This document shows, one piece after another, positions 10,282 to 20,100 of a DNA stretch of 24,472 nucleotides. Position numbers and translations under genes: made by a program. The notes below the pieces were generated by a model. The model worked only from the letters and a program-made list of their open reading frames with translations, searched no databases and was not told the DNA's origin. Source of the stretch: Beroe ovata (Eukaryota > Ctenophora > Nuda > Beroida > Beroidae); assembly GCA_946803715.1 (NCBI GenBank), contig CAMPET010000012.1, forward strand, positions 396,152-420,623, read 5' to 3'. Numbering within the stretch: the first letter of the stretch is position 1; every line of letters begins with the position of its first letter.

Positions 10282-10528
10282 CGCGCAGCGCGCGCGGAGT
10301 ATTTGGGTTATGCAGCGCGGGAACATAAAAGGCCCAAAGCAAACTTAACCAGGCCATGGCCATGGAGCCGCGGCCGCGCAGTGCAGCGCGCGCGGAGTAC
10401 ATTTAGGCTAAGCAGCCGCGCGGCGCGCGGAAACATGTTGCATTTGCTAATTGCTTGGCGAAATGGCGATGGTAGGCCCAGCTGTGTTCCCGCGCTGCGT
10501 GACCCAAATACTCCGCGCGCGCTGCGCG
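10282..10528. repeat. Foldback element with 44-bp inverted arms
   Basis: The arm at 10282-10325 (CGCGCAGCGCGCGCGGAGTA...) is the reverse complement of 10485-10528 (TGTTCCCGCGCTGCG...) at 42 of 44 positions, with a loop of about 160 bp. The loop carries further GCGC-rich self-complementary tracts. The structure fits a foldback transposon or a DNA/RNA hairpin former. Confidence 0.8.
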
Positions 10529-10663
10529 TCTCTCTACGACTTTTCAGTTCACTGAGTAGAACAGGGGCGCGCAACGTGTGCACACCCAGCTGACATGCAA
10601 CCCGCGCCCTGACGAACGAAAACAATTTGCGTGTGCGATGAAATTTTTTTGTCTGGCGATGCT

Positions 10664-10706
10664 AGACCGCTGATGCAAGCCGCGAAGCGGCTTGCGTCAG
10701 CGGTCT
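10664..10706. repeat. Near-perfect 20-bp stem hairpin, GAA loop
   Basis: Left arm AGACCGCTGATGCAAGCCGC (10664-10683), loop GAA, right arm GCGGCTTGCGTCAGCGGTCT (10687-10706). The only non-Watson-Crick position would be a G-U pair in RNA. It lies within copy A of the repeat cluster. Confidence 0.9.
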
Positions 10707-10935
10707 CTGTCTGCGTCTCTCATGTCTGAGAATAAGTTTGCGCCGCGCGCGCAAAACGAANTGTCTTGCCTCAGAGGTCATGGGTGGTGATTGCTTAACA
10801 AAGCCCCATTAACAACAGAGCATCAGCAAATCAAGCTAGCCCAAAAATTGATTAATTGTGCAGCTATCTCAAGGTTGTTCTCACACCAAATTTCTTAGAT
10901 CCTTTTAACTGCTCGCCAGCGAGGGTAAAAAATCT

Positions 10936-11023
10936 TTGCCGGATGTTATCTGTCCATTGTTTTTTGCGCGCGATGAAGGCGCTGCGCGGCGCGCAAGAAA
11001 CAGTGGATAGATAACATCCGGCG
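10936..11023. repeat. 88-bp imperfect palindrome made of two inverted core repeats
   Basis: The core repeat lies inverted at 10936-10965 (TTGCCGGATGTTATCTGTCC...) and direct at 10995-11023 (...GATAGATAACATCCGGCG), separated by a GCGC-rich centre. The whole forms a compact foldback unit and may be the basic form of the dispersed repeat family. Confidence 0.8.
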
Positions 11024-11403
11024 AAAAATTTTACAATTTTTATCTTACAATACTCTGTGATCTGAAAATTCGCTAAAAGGCTGTGCACAAGTTGCGCGCC
11101 CCTGTTCTACTCAGTGACATGAACTGAAAAGTCGTAGAAACCACGGAAACGCGCAGCGCGCGCGGAGTATTTGGGTTATGCAGCGCGGGAACATGAAAGC
11201 AGAATGGCCCAAAGCAAACTTAACCATGGAGCCGCGGCCGCGCAGCTCATCGCCGCGCGCGCGGAGTACATTTAGGCTAAGCAGCCGCGCGCGGAAACAT
11301 TGCATTTGCTAATTGCTTGGCGATGGTAGGCCCAGCTGACATGCAACCCGCCCAGCCGCCCTGACGAACGAAAACAATTTGCGTGTGCGATGAAATTTTT
11401 CGA

Positions 11404-11430
11404 CAGTGCAGGACAGATAACATCCGGCAA
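11404..11430 (+). repeat. Dispersed core repeat, copy 4
   Basis: Partial copy reading CAGTGCAGGACAGATAACAT then CCGGCAA, at the right end of the repeat cluster. Confidence 0.75.
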
Positions 11431-11653
11431 ACTGGGCAGGGGCGCCTATCATTTTTAGGGTTACGCCGCGCGAGAACGACATTTGAATGCAAATACAGTG
11501 TGAGATTGTGAGAAACTGAGAACCGGAAAGTTTTTCTCAAATTTTAAAATTACCGTACAAACAAACTTACATATAAAAAACAACATCTTAATCTTATATT
11601 ATCTGGAATAGTTGACAAAAAGTACCAATCCACCTCAAAAAATCATACAATCT

Positions 11654-14600
11654 TCAGTTCTCTTTGGCATTCTGGATGGCATCTTTCATGGCAAGTGCCA
11701 CATACTTGGCATTTTCCTCAGTAATGCCACAAATGCTGATACGTCCTGACTTCAACAGGTACACGTGGTGTGATTCAATGAGTACCTCACACTGAGCTTT
11801 AGTCAAACCTGTGATTCAGGACTGTTATAAGAGATGAAGCAAAAGAGTAGGTCAATGACAGCCCTCTTTCTTTGCCCTCAAACTGTCCAACTTTGCGACG
11901 TTAATTTTTAAGATTAAGATTACGGGATTTCATGTCTAAGTTTAAGAATGGCCGTGTTATCCAAAAGGGTCAAACTCAAACCGATGATCTCACAGCAATT
12001 TGTCTCTAATTAGAGCATAATCAACCAACTCTTTACTACAGTATAGGTACCTGTGTAAGAGAACATGCCGTTCTGGTTGATAATGTGGTCCCAGTTCCCT
12101 GGTACATTACACGTTTTCAGAGCCGTGTGCAGGTACTTTCGACTCCGTCTTATCCTGAAGAAGAGAGGATCGTGAGCAGGACAACATATTGGGTGTCTTA
12201 TTGCTGTCTTATTGTTGCGTTATCGCTGACTTATTGTTGCGTTATTTTGCCGGAATGCCGCGCGCAAGAAACTGTGGACAGAATCAGATAACAATAAAAT
12301 CCGGCAAGCGTTATTGTTGTCTTATTGTTGTGATATTGTAGTCTTATTGGTGCAACACTGCAACAACACCAACTTTGTGCCGGTATCGAATTCGATGCAA
12401 CAACAAATACAATAACGCAACAAGCAACCAAAATCAAGCCAACAATAATGCTGTGCCTCATCACGTGGTCTGCTGCTGTACCTGGCATGCATCTCCCTGA
12501 CACACTCCTCCCATTCAGCACGTAGCTCAGTGTTCGTGATGCACATGCTCGCTATCCTCGCTCCATGGGCGGGCGGGTTGGAGTAGATAGATCTCACGAT
12601 TATCTTCATCTAAAACCCGCGAGAGAGAGGAATAGGGGGTTAGGTGTTGGGATGAGTGAACAACTGATCATCAGTCTACAACAGAAGTCCAGGGTACAGC
12701 CTATGCCCTACATTATAGGAGAGAATTCAGAACACCGGGGAACTGTGGAGGGTTGGAATAAAGCCTGGAATTGAGACAGGAGAGGGGCTAACAAAGACAG
12801 GGGACACATAAAATGCGAGGGCCAATCAACCTGAGATAGACACTTGTGTGCGATTTCCGCGGTCTGCCCCACAAAGGTTAGGTTTCCCACACGCTCACAA
12901 TACAGTCCCATGTTCTTAGCAAAACTCTGACACACCAGAAACTCGAACCCCATCTTGGCAAAGTAGCGGATACTGTAGGAGTCCTCGTCGAAATTACCGC
13001 TCACATACCCTGGATAAGGAATTCAGAAGATGGTTTACGTGAAATCATAAAAAGTGAGGTTCGGGTTGGATTGCAGGAGGATTGAGGTATTTCGTCAAAT
13101 CCCACAGTCCACTCAACAATATTAAAGATTCAAATAATCTGATATTGGGGATATTTCTATAGAAAGGGGTTTTAGAAGAGGTATCTTACCCAGGTAGGCC
13201 AGATCAAAGAGGGGGAAGAGCTTGTTCTTCTTGCAAATCTCGGCTATCTTGTGCCAGTCCTCCTTAGAGGGGTCAATTCCTGAAGAATGGTTCCCTACAC
13301 TTTCCCGCATAAGAAGGAGGTAATTCTTATTTATCAAATAAAAATTACTGGCTCACTATATCGTAATATCGACGACCCCTCTACACTGCACACCCCCGTA
13401 CTTCACACCCCCACACTGCACACCCCTACACTGCACACTCCAACACGGCGCAGTGCGGACCCACTTACTGATCCCCTGCTTACTCTAGCTGCTGAGTGCT
13501 GACCCAAGCTAACAATATAACAATGACCCCCTGCTGATCCCCATATGGCTATTGACTGCTCCGCCGACGCCCCCATTTTGCCCCCAAAANNNNNNNNNNN
13601 NNNNNNNNNNNNNNNNNNNNNNNNNNNNNNNNNNNNNNNNNNNNNNNNNNNNNNNNNNNNNNNNNNNNNNNNNNNNNNNNNNNNNNNNNNNNNNNNNNNN
13701 NNNNNNNNNNNNNNNNNNNNNNNNNNNNNNNNNNNNNNNNNNNNNNNNNNNNNNNNNNNNNNNNNNNNNNNNNNNNNNNNNNNNNNNNNNNNNNNNNNNN
13801 NNNNNACACCCAACTCAATCTAAACTAAATTAACCACATCACAATAACTCTACACTCAAAACCCCTACACCCCACACCCCTACACTGCACACCCCTACAC
13901 TGCACACCCCTACACTGCACACACCTACACGGCGCAGTGCGGACCCACTTGCTGATTCCCTGCTTACTCTAGCTGCTGAGTGCTGATCCAAGCTAACAGT
14001 ATCACAATGACCCCCTGCTGATCCCCATATGGCTATTGACTGCTCCGCCGACGCCCCTATTTTGTCCCCAAAATGCCCCTTTTTTGCCCCCAAAGTGCCC
14101 CATATTAACCCCGTCCTCCCCCACCGCTGCTGATGAGCCCAGTCTCCCCTACCACAAGTGCAGTACCTGTCGGGTTGTGAGCACACGCGTGAAGCAGCAC
14201 CACACTACCGGGTCTAGCACTCTCCAAATCCCTACACATTGCATCCAGATCTACCTCCATCGTCTGAGAGGGTGGGGAGTGTGAGAAATGGATCGGGGAA
14301 TAGAGGGAGGGGGGGGGGTAAATGGGGCACTGCCCCATTCGGGCAGAGGGATGGTCCCTACACAAGGCATCCAGATCCACCTCCATCAGATGTAAGCAGT
14401 TTGTAAAGGTCAGTGGGTCTGGGTGGGACGGGAATGGGGGTGGGCATTATGTAACTCACCTTACTGTTATAGTACGTGTACTGTACAAAGTTGACTCCGG
14501 GCATTCTGTCGATCATGAGCTTGTGGTTTCCCCAACTAGGATTACTGACAAGAATATCCTTACACCCAGGGTAGAATTGGGCTATGAACTGGGGAAATGG

Positions 14601-15605
14601 GCACGGTGATTGGTGAATTAGCACTTGAGTATGGGTACAATATGGGTCAATGTACTTATTATGGAACAGGTGCTAACTGGCTACTGCTTATAANCCCCCC
14701 CAAAACAGTGGGCAGATAACATCCGGCAAAGTATACACTAGACATGACAAAATCTCCAAATCTTTCAAATTCATCAGCATTTTTATAATATGGAATATTG
14801 AATAGCTATAAAACCACGTTTTCACACCTGGAATGCGATGTAGAGCGCTCCGGTTCCCGATAGTGTCTGAAGGGCCACGCCCCTACCCTCCTGTATTACA
14901 CTGCTATTATCACCTGTAAGGAGGTTTTGTGGAGATTAGAACTGTGTGAATATGGCGCAGCGATTGGAATTTATTAGCAGAATTTAATTAATTTGATGTA
15001 AAAGTTCCCAATTATTGATGTAAAAGTTCCCAATAACAACTAACTCATGATTATACCAATCAGAATTAGGCTCAACAAATCACTTCATCAACTGAATGAC
15101 CAATTAATTATAATGAGCCACTAACCCAGCACTAGACGCATGGCGCCATCAGTGAAAGATTGGAGTCCACCCATGCTGAGGTATTCCTTGTTCAGCGTTT
15201 CATCAGCTGCCAACATACTTTCCGCCTGGAGGAAAGTGGTAGAACAGGGCGGTAATCAGGGCAATAGGGTGGAAACCAGCTTAATAGGGTGGTAACAAAA
15301 GTTCTATAACAGATTAATTCATTCGGCGTAAACATGCTTTCTATATGAATCAAGTACAAAATAAAGAAGATGGTGATCACACTCCCCCACTCCCCCTCTC
15401 TCCTCACTCCCCCCTCTCCTCACACCCCCCCTATTTTCCCTACCTTCCTCACTACTGGTAGCACCCATGGTTTTCCCGTCTCATCCCTGTACGCTCCGAT
15501 AGTGAGGTTCACCTTATCGGGGTGCTTGTCGTTAGCATACCTCTCCGATAGCGAGAATACAGCCGGCAGTTCAACATAGTCTACACCACTAAATGAGGAT
15601 TCCAT
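11654..15605 (-). CDS. GOT1: Aspartate aminotransferase, cytosolic (10 exons)
   Basis: PLP enzyme for aspartate + 2-oxoglutarate = oxaloacetate + glutamate, part of the malate-aspartate shuttle. Exons: 15605-15444, 15225-15126, 14913-14828, 14588-14460, 14263-14167, 13279-13190, 13009-12831, 12609-12482, 12154-12051 and 11808-11654. All are GT/AG, with phases summing to 1230 bases and 409 residues (human GOT1 413). Key residues: cofactor-stacking W135 in NPSWGNHK, N189 in HACAHNPTG, D217 and Y220 in LFDLAYLG, Schiff-base K253 in CQSFAKNMGLY, and substrate-carboxylate R381 in LLKSGRISICG. There is no mitochondrial presequence, and the block NWDHIINQNGMFSYTG is typical of the cytosolic type. 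Introns 3 and 8 carry copies of the dispersed core repeat. Intron 4 has a decayed copy of exon 5, and intron 5 has the assembly gap. Confidence 0.95.
12155..12481. repeat. GOT1 intron 8: inverted TTGTTGCGTTA-type tracts around a core-repeat copy
   Basis: The plus strand has repeated TTATTGTTGCGTTATT-like units (about 12196-12345), then complementary ACAACAAATACAATAACGCA and further CAACAA-rich units (about 12358-12450). Between them, 12246-12306 holds a core-repeat copy with a truncated inverted partner (TTTGCCGGAATG then GCGCGCAAGAAACTGTGG). The copy is split by extra bases before CCGGCAAG. The intron could fold into a long hairpin. Confidence 0.65.
13378..13589. repeat. GOT1 intron 5 tandem segment, left copy
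   Basis: Contains a 15-bp minisatellite (ACACTGCACACCCCT type) followed by GGCGCAGTGCGGACCCACTT and a unique stretch ending at the N-gap. It matches 13852-14095 at high identity. Confidence 0.85.
13590..13805. other. Assembly gap (Ns)
   Basis: 216 undetermined bases inside GOT1 intron 5. The gap lies between two copies of the same segment, so the repeat probably caused it and the true size is uncertain. Confidence 0.99.
13852..14095. repeat. GOT1 intron 5 tandem segment, right copy
   Basis: Second copy of 13378-13589: several ACACTGCACACCCCT units, GGCGCAGTGCGGACCCACTT, then the same unique stretch through GACTGCTCCGCCGACGCCCC. It continues into TTTTGCCCCCAAA-type repeats. This is either a true tandem duplication or two haplotypes placed in series. 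Confidence 0.85.
14341..14390 (-). pseudogene. Decayed partial copy of GOT1 exon 5
   Basis: The minus strand reads MEVDLDALCRDHPSAR, closely matching the start of exon 5 (MEVDLDAMCRDLESAR at 14260-14213). DNA similarity covers roughly the first 45 exon bases and then breaks down. The acceptor AG is lost (CTGATG in place of a CAG border), so it is probably not spliced. It sits in intron 4, about 75 bp upstream of the real exon. Confidence 0.75.
14703..14729 (+). repeat. Dispersed core repeat, copy 6
   Basis: CAAAACAGTGGGCAGATAAC then ATCCGGCAAA, in GOT1 intron 3, just after an ambiguous base at 14694 and a C-run. Confidence 0.75.
14993..15036. repeat. Two-copy tandem repeat
   Basis: Two adjacent copies of a unit of about 22 bp, TTGATGTAAAAGTTCCCAAT, within GOT1 intron 2. 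Confidence 0.8.
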
Positions 15606-17159
15606 GATGATGATGATGAGGGGGAACCTATAGTTGGGAGTTTTAATGGTTAGGGAGCGTTAGGGAATGATACGGGTTATAGGGACCGATTAGGGAGTCG
15701 TAATGATTAGGGAGCATCAGGGATTTGCTGAGGGTCGTTAGAGAATTGGTCGAAATCAATGAAACACAGAATAAAGTATCATATCTTGCGTTATTTTAAG
15801 ACAAATAAAAGAAAAAAAAGAACATGAACAACCAAGGAGCGTTTAAAATATCAACTGTCAGCTCAAGAATGGTTTTCACTGCTCCACACGGAAATGCTAC
15901 GATAAAGTTCACAATATGAAAATAACGCCATGTTTGCTACGTACTCGGAGTATTATTTTATCAGACTATCTTAGAGCGTGCCAGATTTCATTCATAGAGT
16001 CATTTACACTTCATGATCGTGTGTGCAATGTGTCCATTTGACACATTCACATATCCATGATCAATCAGACTTCATTTGTCACTTCTAATACTATACTATA
16101 GTTCTACTGGAGAAATAATATGTGACTTGACCGCTCCATAAGATGACTATAAAGTGGATAAAATTTAAAAATAATGACCTTGGCATAAGAGCAATAAAAA
16201 TAAAAGGTTATCAAAATAGGTGGCCTTAAAACTCTTCATTCATTCCCTTCCTTCGAGAAAAAACCTTCGAAGAACTCCTAGGCAAACAAAAATACACAGC
16301 TGTAAATATGATTCCACTCAAAAAGCAAGAAATTGAAATTTTATGATACATTTTGAATGCATATTCCAGATTATGTCATAGATATTAAATTTGGTCAAAT
16401 TAATACAGGAAAAATTTGATGGTATTTACAAAAAAAACAAACTAAATATGAAAATGTAACGGCAACTACTCGGCTCGTACTTCTATCTATTTTACTTGAG
16501 CTTAATGTTCGAATGGACAGCCAGCTAGTAACTAAAACCACGGTATAATTTTGTCACCAGTCTCTATGAAGGTCCACAACTTTCTACTACTGCAGTCGTG
16601 AACTACCGTTCACCTAGTATGTCAAATAACGGTGACATTATCACCGGGTGACAATATCACGAATGTAAGCCACCTCTGGAACAAAACAACTATAAATACA
16701 GATAAGAACTAAAACAAGCACTAGATCAGCTGCCACCGCTAGATGAGATAGGACGTAGATCTTCTGCGCTCAACTGTTATCAAGTCCACTTATTCCTTCT
16801 CTCTATAATAGTTTACATATTATCCTCATATCACTAAGTCCACTATTACACACCTCTCTGACGTAATAACAGAGTTACACGAATGTCCGTTACCCTCCCA
16901 TTGGGTTTCCACAAACTTTCAGCTGCACCTCGCCTACATGCTCTCCCTGACCCACTACTACTATCTTCCTCCCTCACCAGCGCCCTACGCCATACCACAT
17001 CCACCCCCGCATCCCGCATGCATCACCCCACACTCACTGTTCAGTACCACATCACTGTTCAGTACCACACACACACAGAGAACATCAACCCTCCTGGTAG
17101 CAGAGTTACACTCCCAATGACACCACAGTTCAACACCACACACACACACACAGAGAACA
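15606..17159. other. Intergenic, GOT1 5' side to E2F 3' end
   Basis: Contains the GOT1 promoter region and the E2F 3' UTR. The first 120 bp has irregular TTAGGGA-type repeats (15650-15725). The middle is AT-rich with no exon seen. Near 17040-17159, GTTCAGTACCACA-type and ACACACACAGAGAACATCA units are duplicated up to the E2F stop codon. No clear E2F polyadenylation signal was found by eye. Confidence 0.55.
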
Positions 17160-20100
17160 TCACCACATATCAAACAGTTCGACAATCCCCTCTGAATCAT
17201 CAAGACCACAGAGGAAGTCCAGGTTAAGATCCGGACTGGAGGGAAGTCCGAAACTCAGCTTCCTCTTGAAGGGAGATCGATACGGGGAGGATTGGCATGG
17301 AGAGTTCATGGGTGACTTGAAGGGTGATCTGAATAGACAAGAGGGGGATGCGAAGTCGTGAGATTGTCGGGCGAGTTTTACCGGAGTTTTGAGGGGAGTT
17401 TTGTTGGACCCGCCCAGGACGGGTTGATTGGTGCTGCGGGACGGGCGGGGTGATGTGGATTGCAGTATGGTTGCTTTGGATGGTGTACGTTGCCCGGACA
17501 GGCTGCGGGTTGACAGTGGCGGGTTGCTGCCCGCGTGAGAGGGACCGGGCATGTTCTCCTGGTCAGGGTAGCTTTGAGGCACCGCATGAGGGTCAGTATT
17601 ATAGACCTGAGTTGGCTGGAGTCCAGCAGGGTTGCCATAGTGAGGTTGGGTCACCACTCCGTTCTCAAACTGATCACTCATACTATGAGAGGGTTGTGAC
17701 GGGCCATGGAACTGCGCCATGTAACCGCTGCTCTGCGAGATATCGGCGCCATGTGGTGCCATCCCGTGTTGCGCCATGCTGGCGCCACTTTGTGGTATGT
17801 AGGACGCGTGAAGTGGTTGTGAGGTTGTGGCACCATGCTGATTAGCACCGACCTCAATGCTAGTCAACTGTTGAGAGGAGTGGTTGTGAGGTTGTGAGGT
17901 GATGATGTGGGGTTGCAGTCTCTTGGGCGGGTCTGAGTCGGAGTTCTCCCCACCCTTCTCGGCGGCGGTGGCGGCGGCGGGGTCCTTGGGGAAGACAAGG
18001 AACACATCAAACGGGACTCCGTCACTCGCGATACGAATCTTGATGTCCTGAGGGGTAGAGGGGAGGGGGTGAGTCTCTAAAACAGCTCATTGAAATGAAA
18101 CCCATGGCAGTACACAATATTTCATTATCATATAGAAAGAAGTAGCTCATTGAGAACTGAAAATGACGATAATTCAATATCTCCATGCAATCAGCACCGA
18201 TACATCTGATAATAACATGATCAATGGCCACTGATTAGTGACTATTGATTTGTTATCAATGAACATCGATCCGTCATCAGCGACCAATGATCAGAGATTT
18301 GCGACCAATGATCACTGATCAGTGAGGCGGGTATCCTGGGATTACTTACCGAGTCAGTGCCCTCTGGATCGAACATCTCCAATTTAGCCTGAATAGGAGC
18401 CGGTATAGCGACCAGTGTCTGGCCCCAAAACTCATTAATGTAGTGCAGGTCGTCCTTTACAATGTACGTTTTCCTGGCGAGACAAGCGATATAATGTGAA
18501 GTTAGTAGGGATAAATGTTATGAACAAAGGTAAGAATCGAATTAAACCTAATGATCTAACGAAGCGTAACATTTTCGAAATATCAGTTTTCACGGTATTT
18601 GAAAATTGGGGGCCTTATCCCAGGTCCCACTTTCATTCAGGTTCCATTTACAAATTTAAAGAAATTTTAATTTCTAGGTATTCACTTATTCAGGTTCTTT
18701 GAACGGAATTCAAATGTTGAGCGAGGATTTGCATAATCTTCATTGCAAAGGGTACAACACGGATTGAAAAGCTATCATATTCAAATTCTGCATTTTGAAA
18801 CCCGATCCCAGTCCTTATGTTATCAGTTCATCTAAACCTTCTCCTATCTTATATCATACACACTTTCAGTACAAAAATTGCAGATTTGTTGTATTTGGAA
18901 ATGTTGTTTTCATCGCACCGCGCAGCAATTGGGTTGGTTGCTATGGCGATGTTGCTATCAGTTGGAGCAACATTCGAGAACCTGGTTCCAGTTGTTCCCT
19001 ACCCCCAGGTAGGGTTACCAATTGAGCCTAAACCGAATCCAGAGGGGGTAAAAAATATAATATGTTCGTGCCCAACTCCGAATGAAAACTTTGTCAGACC
19101 CTTTGAAAATGATACTTGTGCCGGACCCTGCTTGCTCTAAGCTCTCAACGCCCCTTCCCCACTAGGAAGTGGATATTCTGAGTACGAGTGAAAGGAGAGT
19201 ACTCCTCAAGAATGAGTTCCGTATCAGGGCCACGCAGCCGGCCATGGAGGTGGACAAGGTGGTGTCAGCGGCCATGAGAAGATACCAGGGATACTTCTCA
19301 ACATTCAGACAGTTCCCGCCATCTCCGGCTGGGTGAGAGTTTGAGAAGGAATTCTGGGTGGGATCAGTTTTCGATCTATTATAGAAGGGTTGACATCGCT
19401 CCTCTAGTTGGTCGAATACGGACCTCTAGACTCAAGTCAAATTCCACCCTATCATTACAGCTACATAACGGATGTGCACGTGACAGTGATTGACACCATC
19501 ACTCCACTGCACATTGGTGTCAATGAGAGTTACTCCCTGACCACTGGGGGAAGTGTAGTGCAACTCACAGCACAGACACGAGTCGGTGTCATTCGCGGAC
19601 TGGAAACGCTCTACCAACTCTTCAATGTTACCGGTAATTGCGACTGAGAAACAACAAATTTCCAATGCAATTCCATCCTTGAGAGTCCTAAGTGGCTGTA
19701 ATATCACTGAGCCGTGAGGTACCCGAAATATGGAATCTCAATATTGATTCCCATCTGATATAATTCATTGTCCGACAGATGGCTCTTTTCCGAGCGTTCA
19801 CATCGTGGACTACCCTCGTTTCTCATTCCGCGGACTTCTCATTGACACTTCCCGTCACTTCCTCTCTGTTGATCTGATCAAGAGAGTGCTGGCTGCCATG
19901 GCAATGAACAAACTCAATGTCCTCCACTGGCACATTGTAGATGACCCTTCCTTCCCCTTCTACAGTGTTACTTTCCCCAAGCTATCGGGTAAATACTCAC
20001 CTGCTTTAAGTTTAAACACGAAGTGACACCACAAACATAACGATAAACCAAGTGACACCACACACATAGCGACACACCAATCGTGACACCATCTAAGGGC

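Larger units (their letters stand above)
10129..11430. mobile_element. GC-rich duplicated foldback-repeat cluster
   Basis: Two partial copies of one unit lie head to tail. Shared blocks, in order: 10129-10222 with 10762-10874 (starting TGTCTTGCCTCAGAGG, ending GCAGCTATCTCAAGG), 10269-10326 with 11137-11194 (GAAACCACGGAAACGCGC...), the CGCGGAGTACATTTAGGCTAA block, and 10611-10648 with 11363-11400 (GACGAACGAAAACAATTTGC...). Long GCGC runs make it locally very GC-rich against AT-rich surroundings. Inverted segments and a repeated core are listed separately. No transposase is present, so non-autonomous MITE or foldback elements nested in each other are the best reading. A single N at 10761 marks the junction, so assembly may contribute. 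Confidence 0.65.

Noticed and set aside
10204-10625. Overlapping Arg/Ala-rich open frames in the GC-rich cluster on both strands
   Set aside because: These are by-products of GCGC repeats lacking stop codons; there is no family similarity and the frames change between repeat copies.
14105-14386. A long open frame joining both GOT1 exon 5-like segments
   Set aside because: It reads through intron sequence. The upstream copy lacks an acceptor and the real exon is delimited at 14263 by a CAG acceptor.
79-15605. OAT and GOT1 as a functional aminotransferase cluster
   Set aside because: They are 9.5 kb apart with unrelated genes between them and act in different compartments; proximity is probably chance.
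15650-15725. TTAGGG-like units as an interstitial telomere
   Set aside because: The units are irregular (TTAGGGAGC, TTAGGGAATG, etc.) and not a perfect TTAGGG array.
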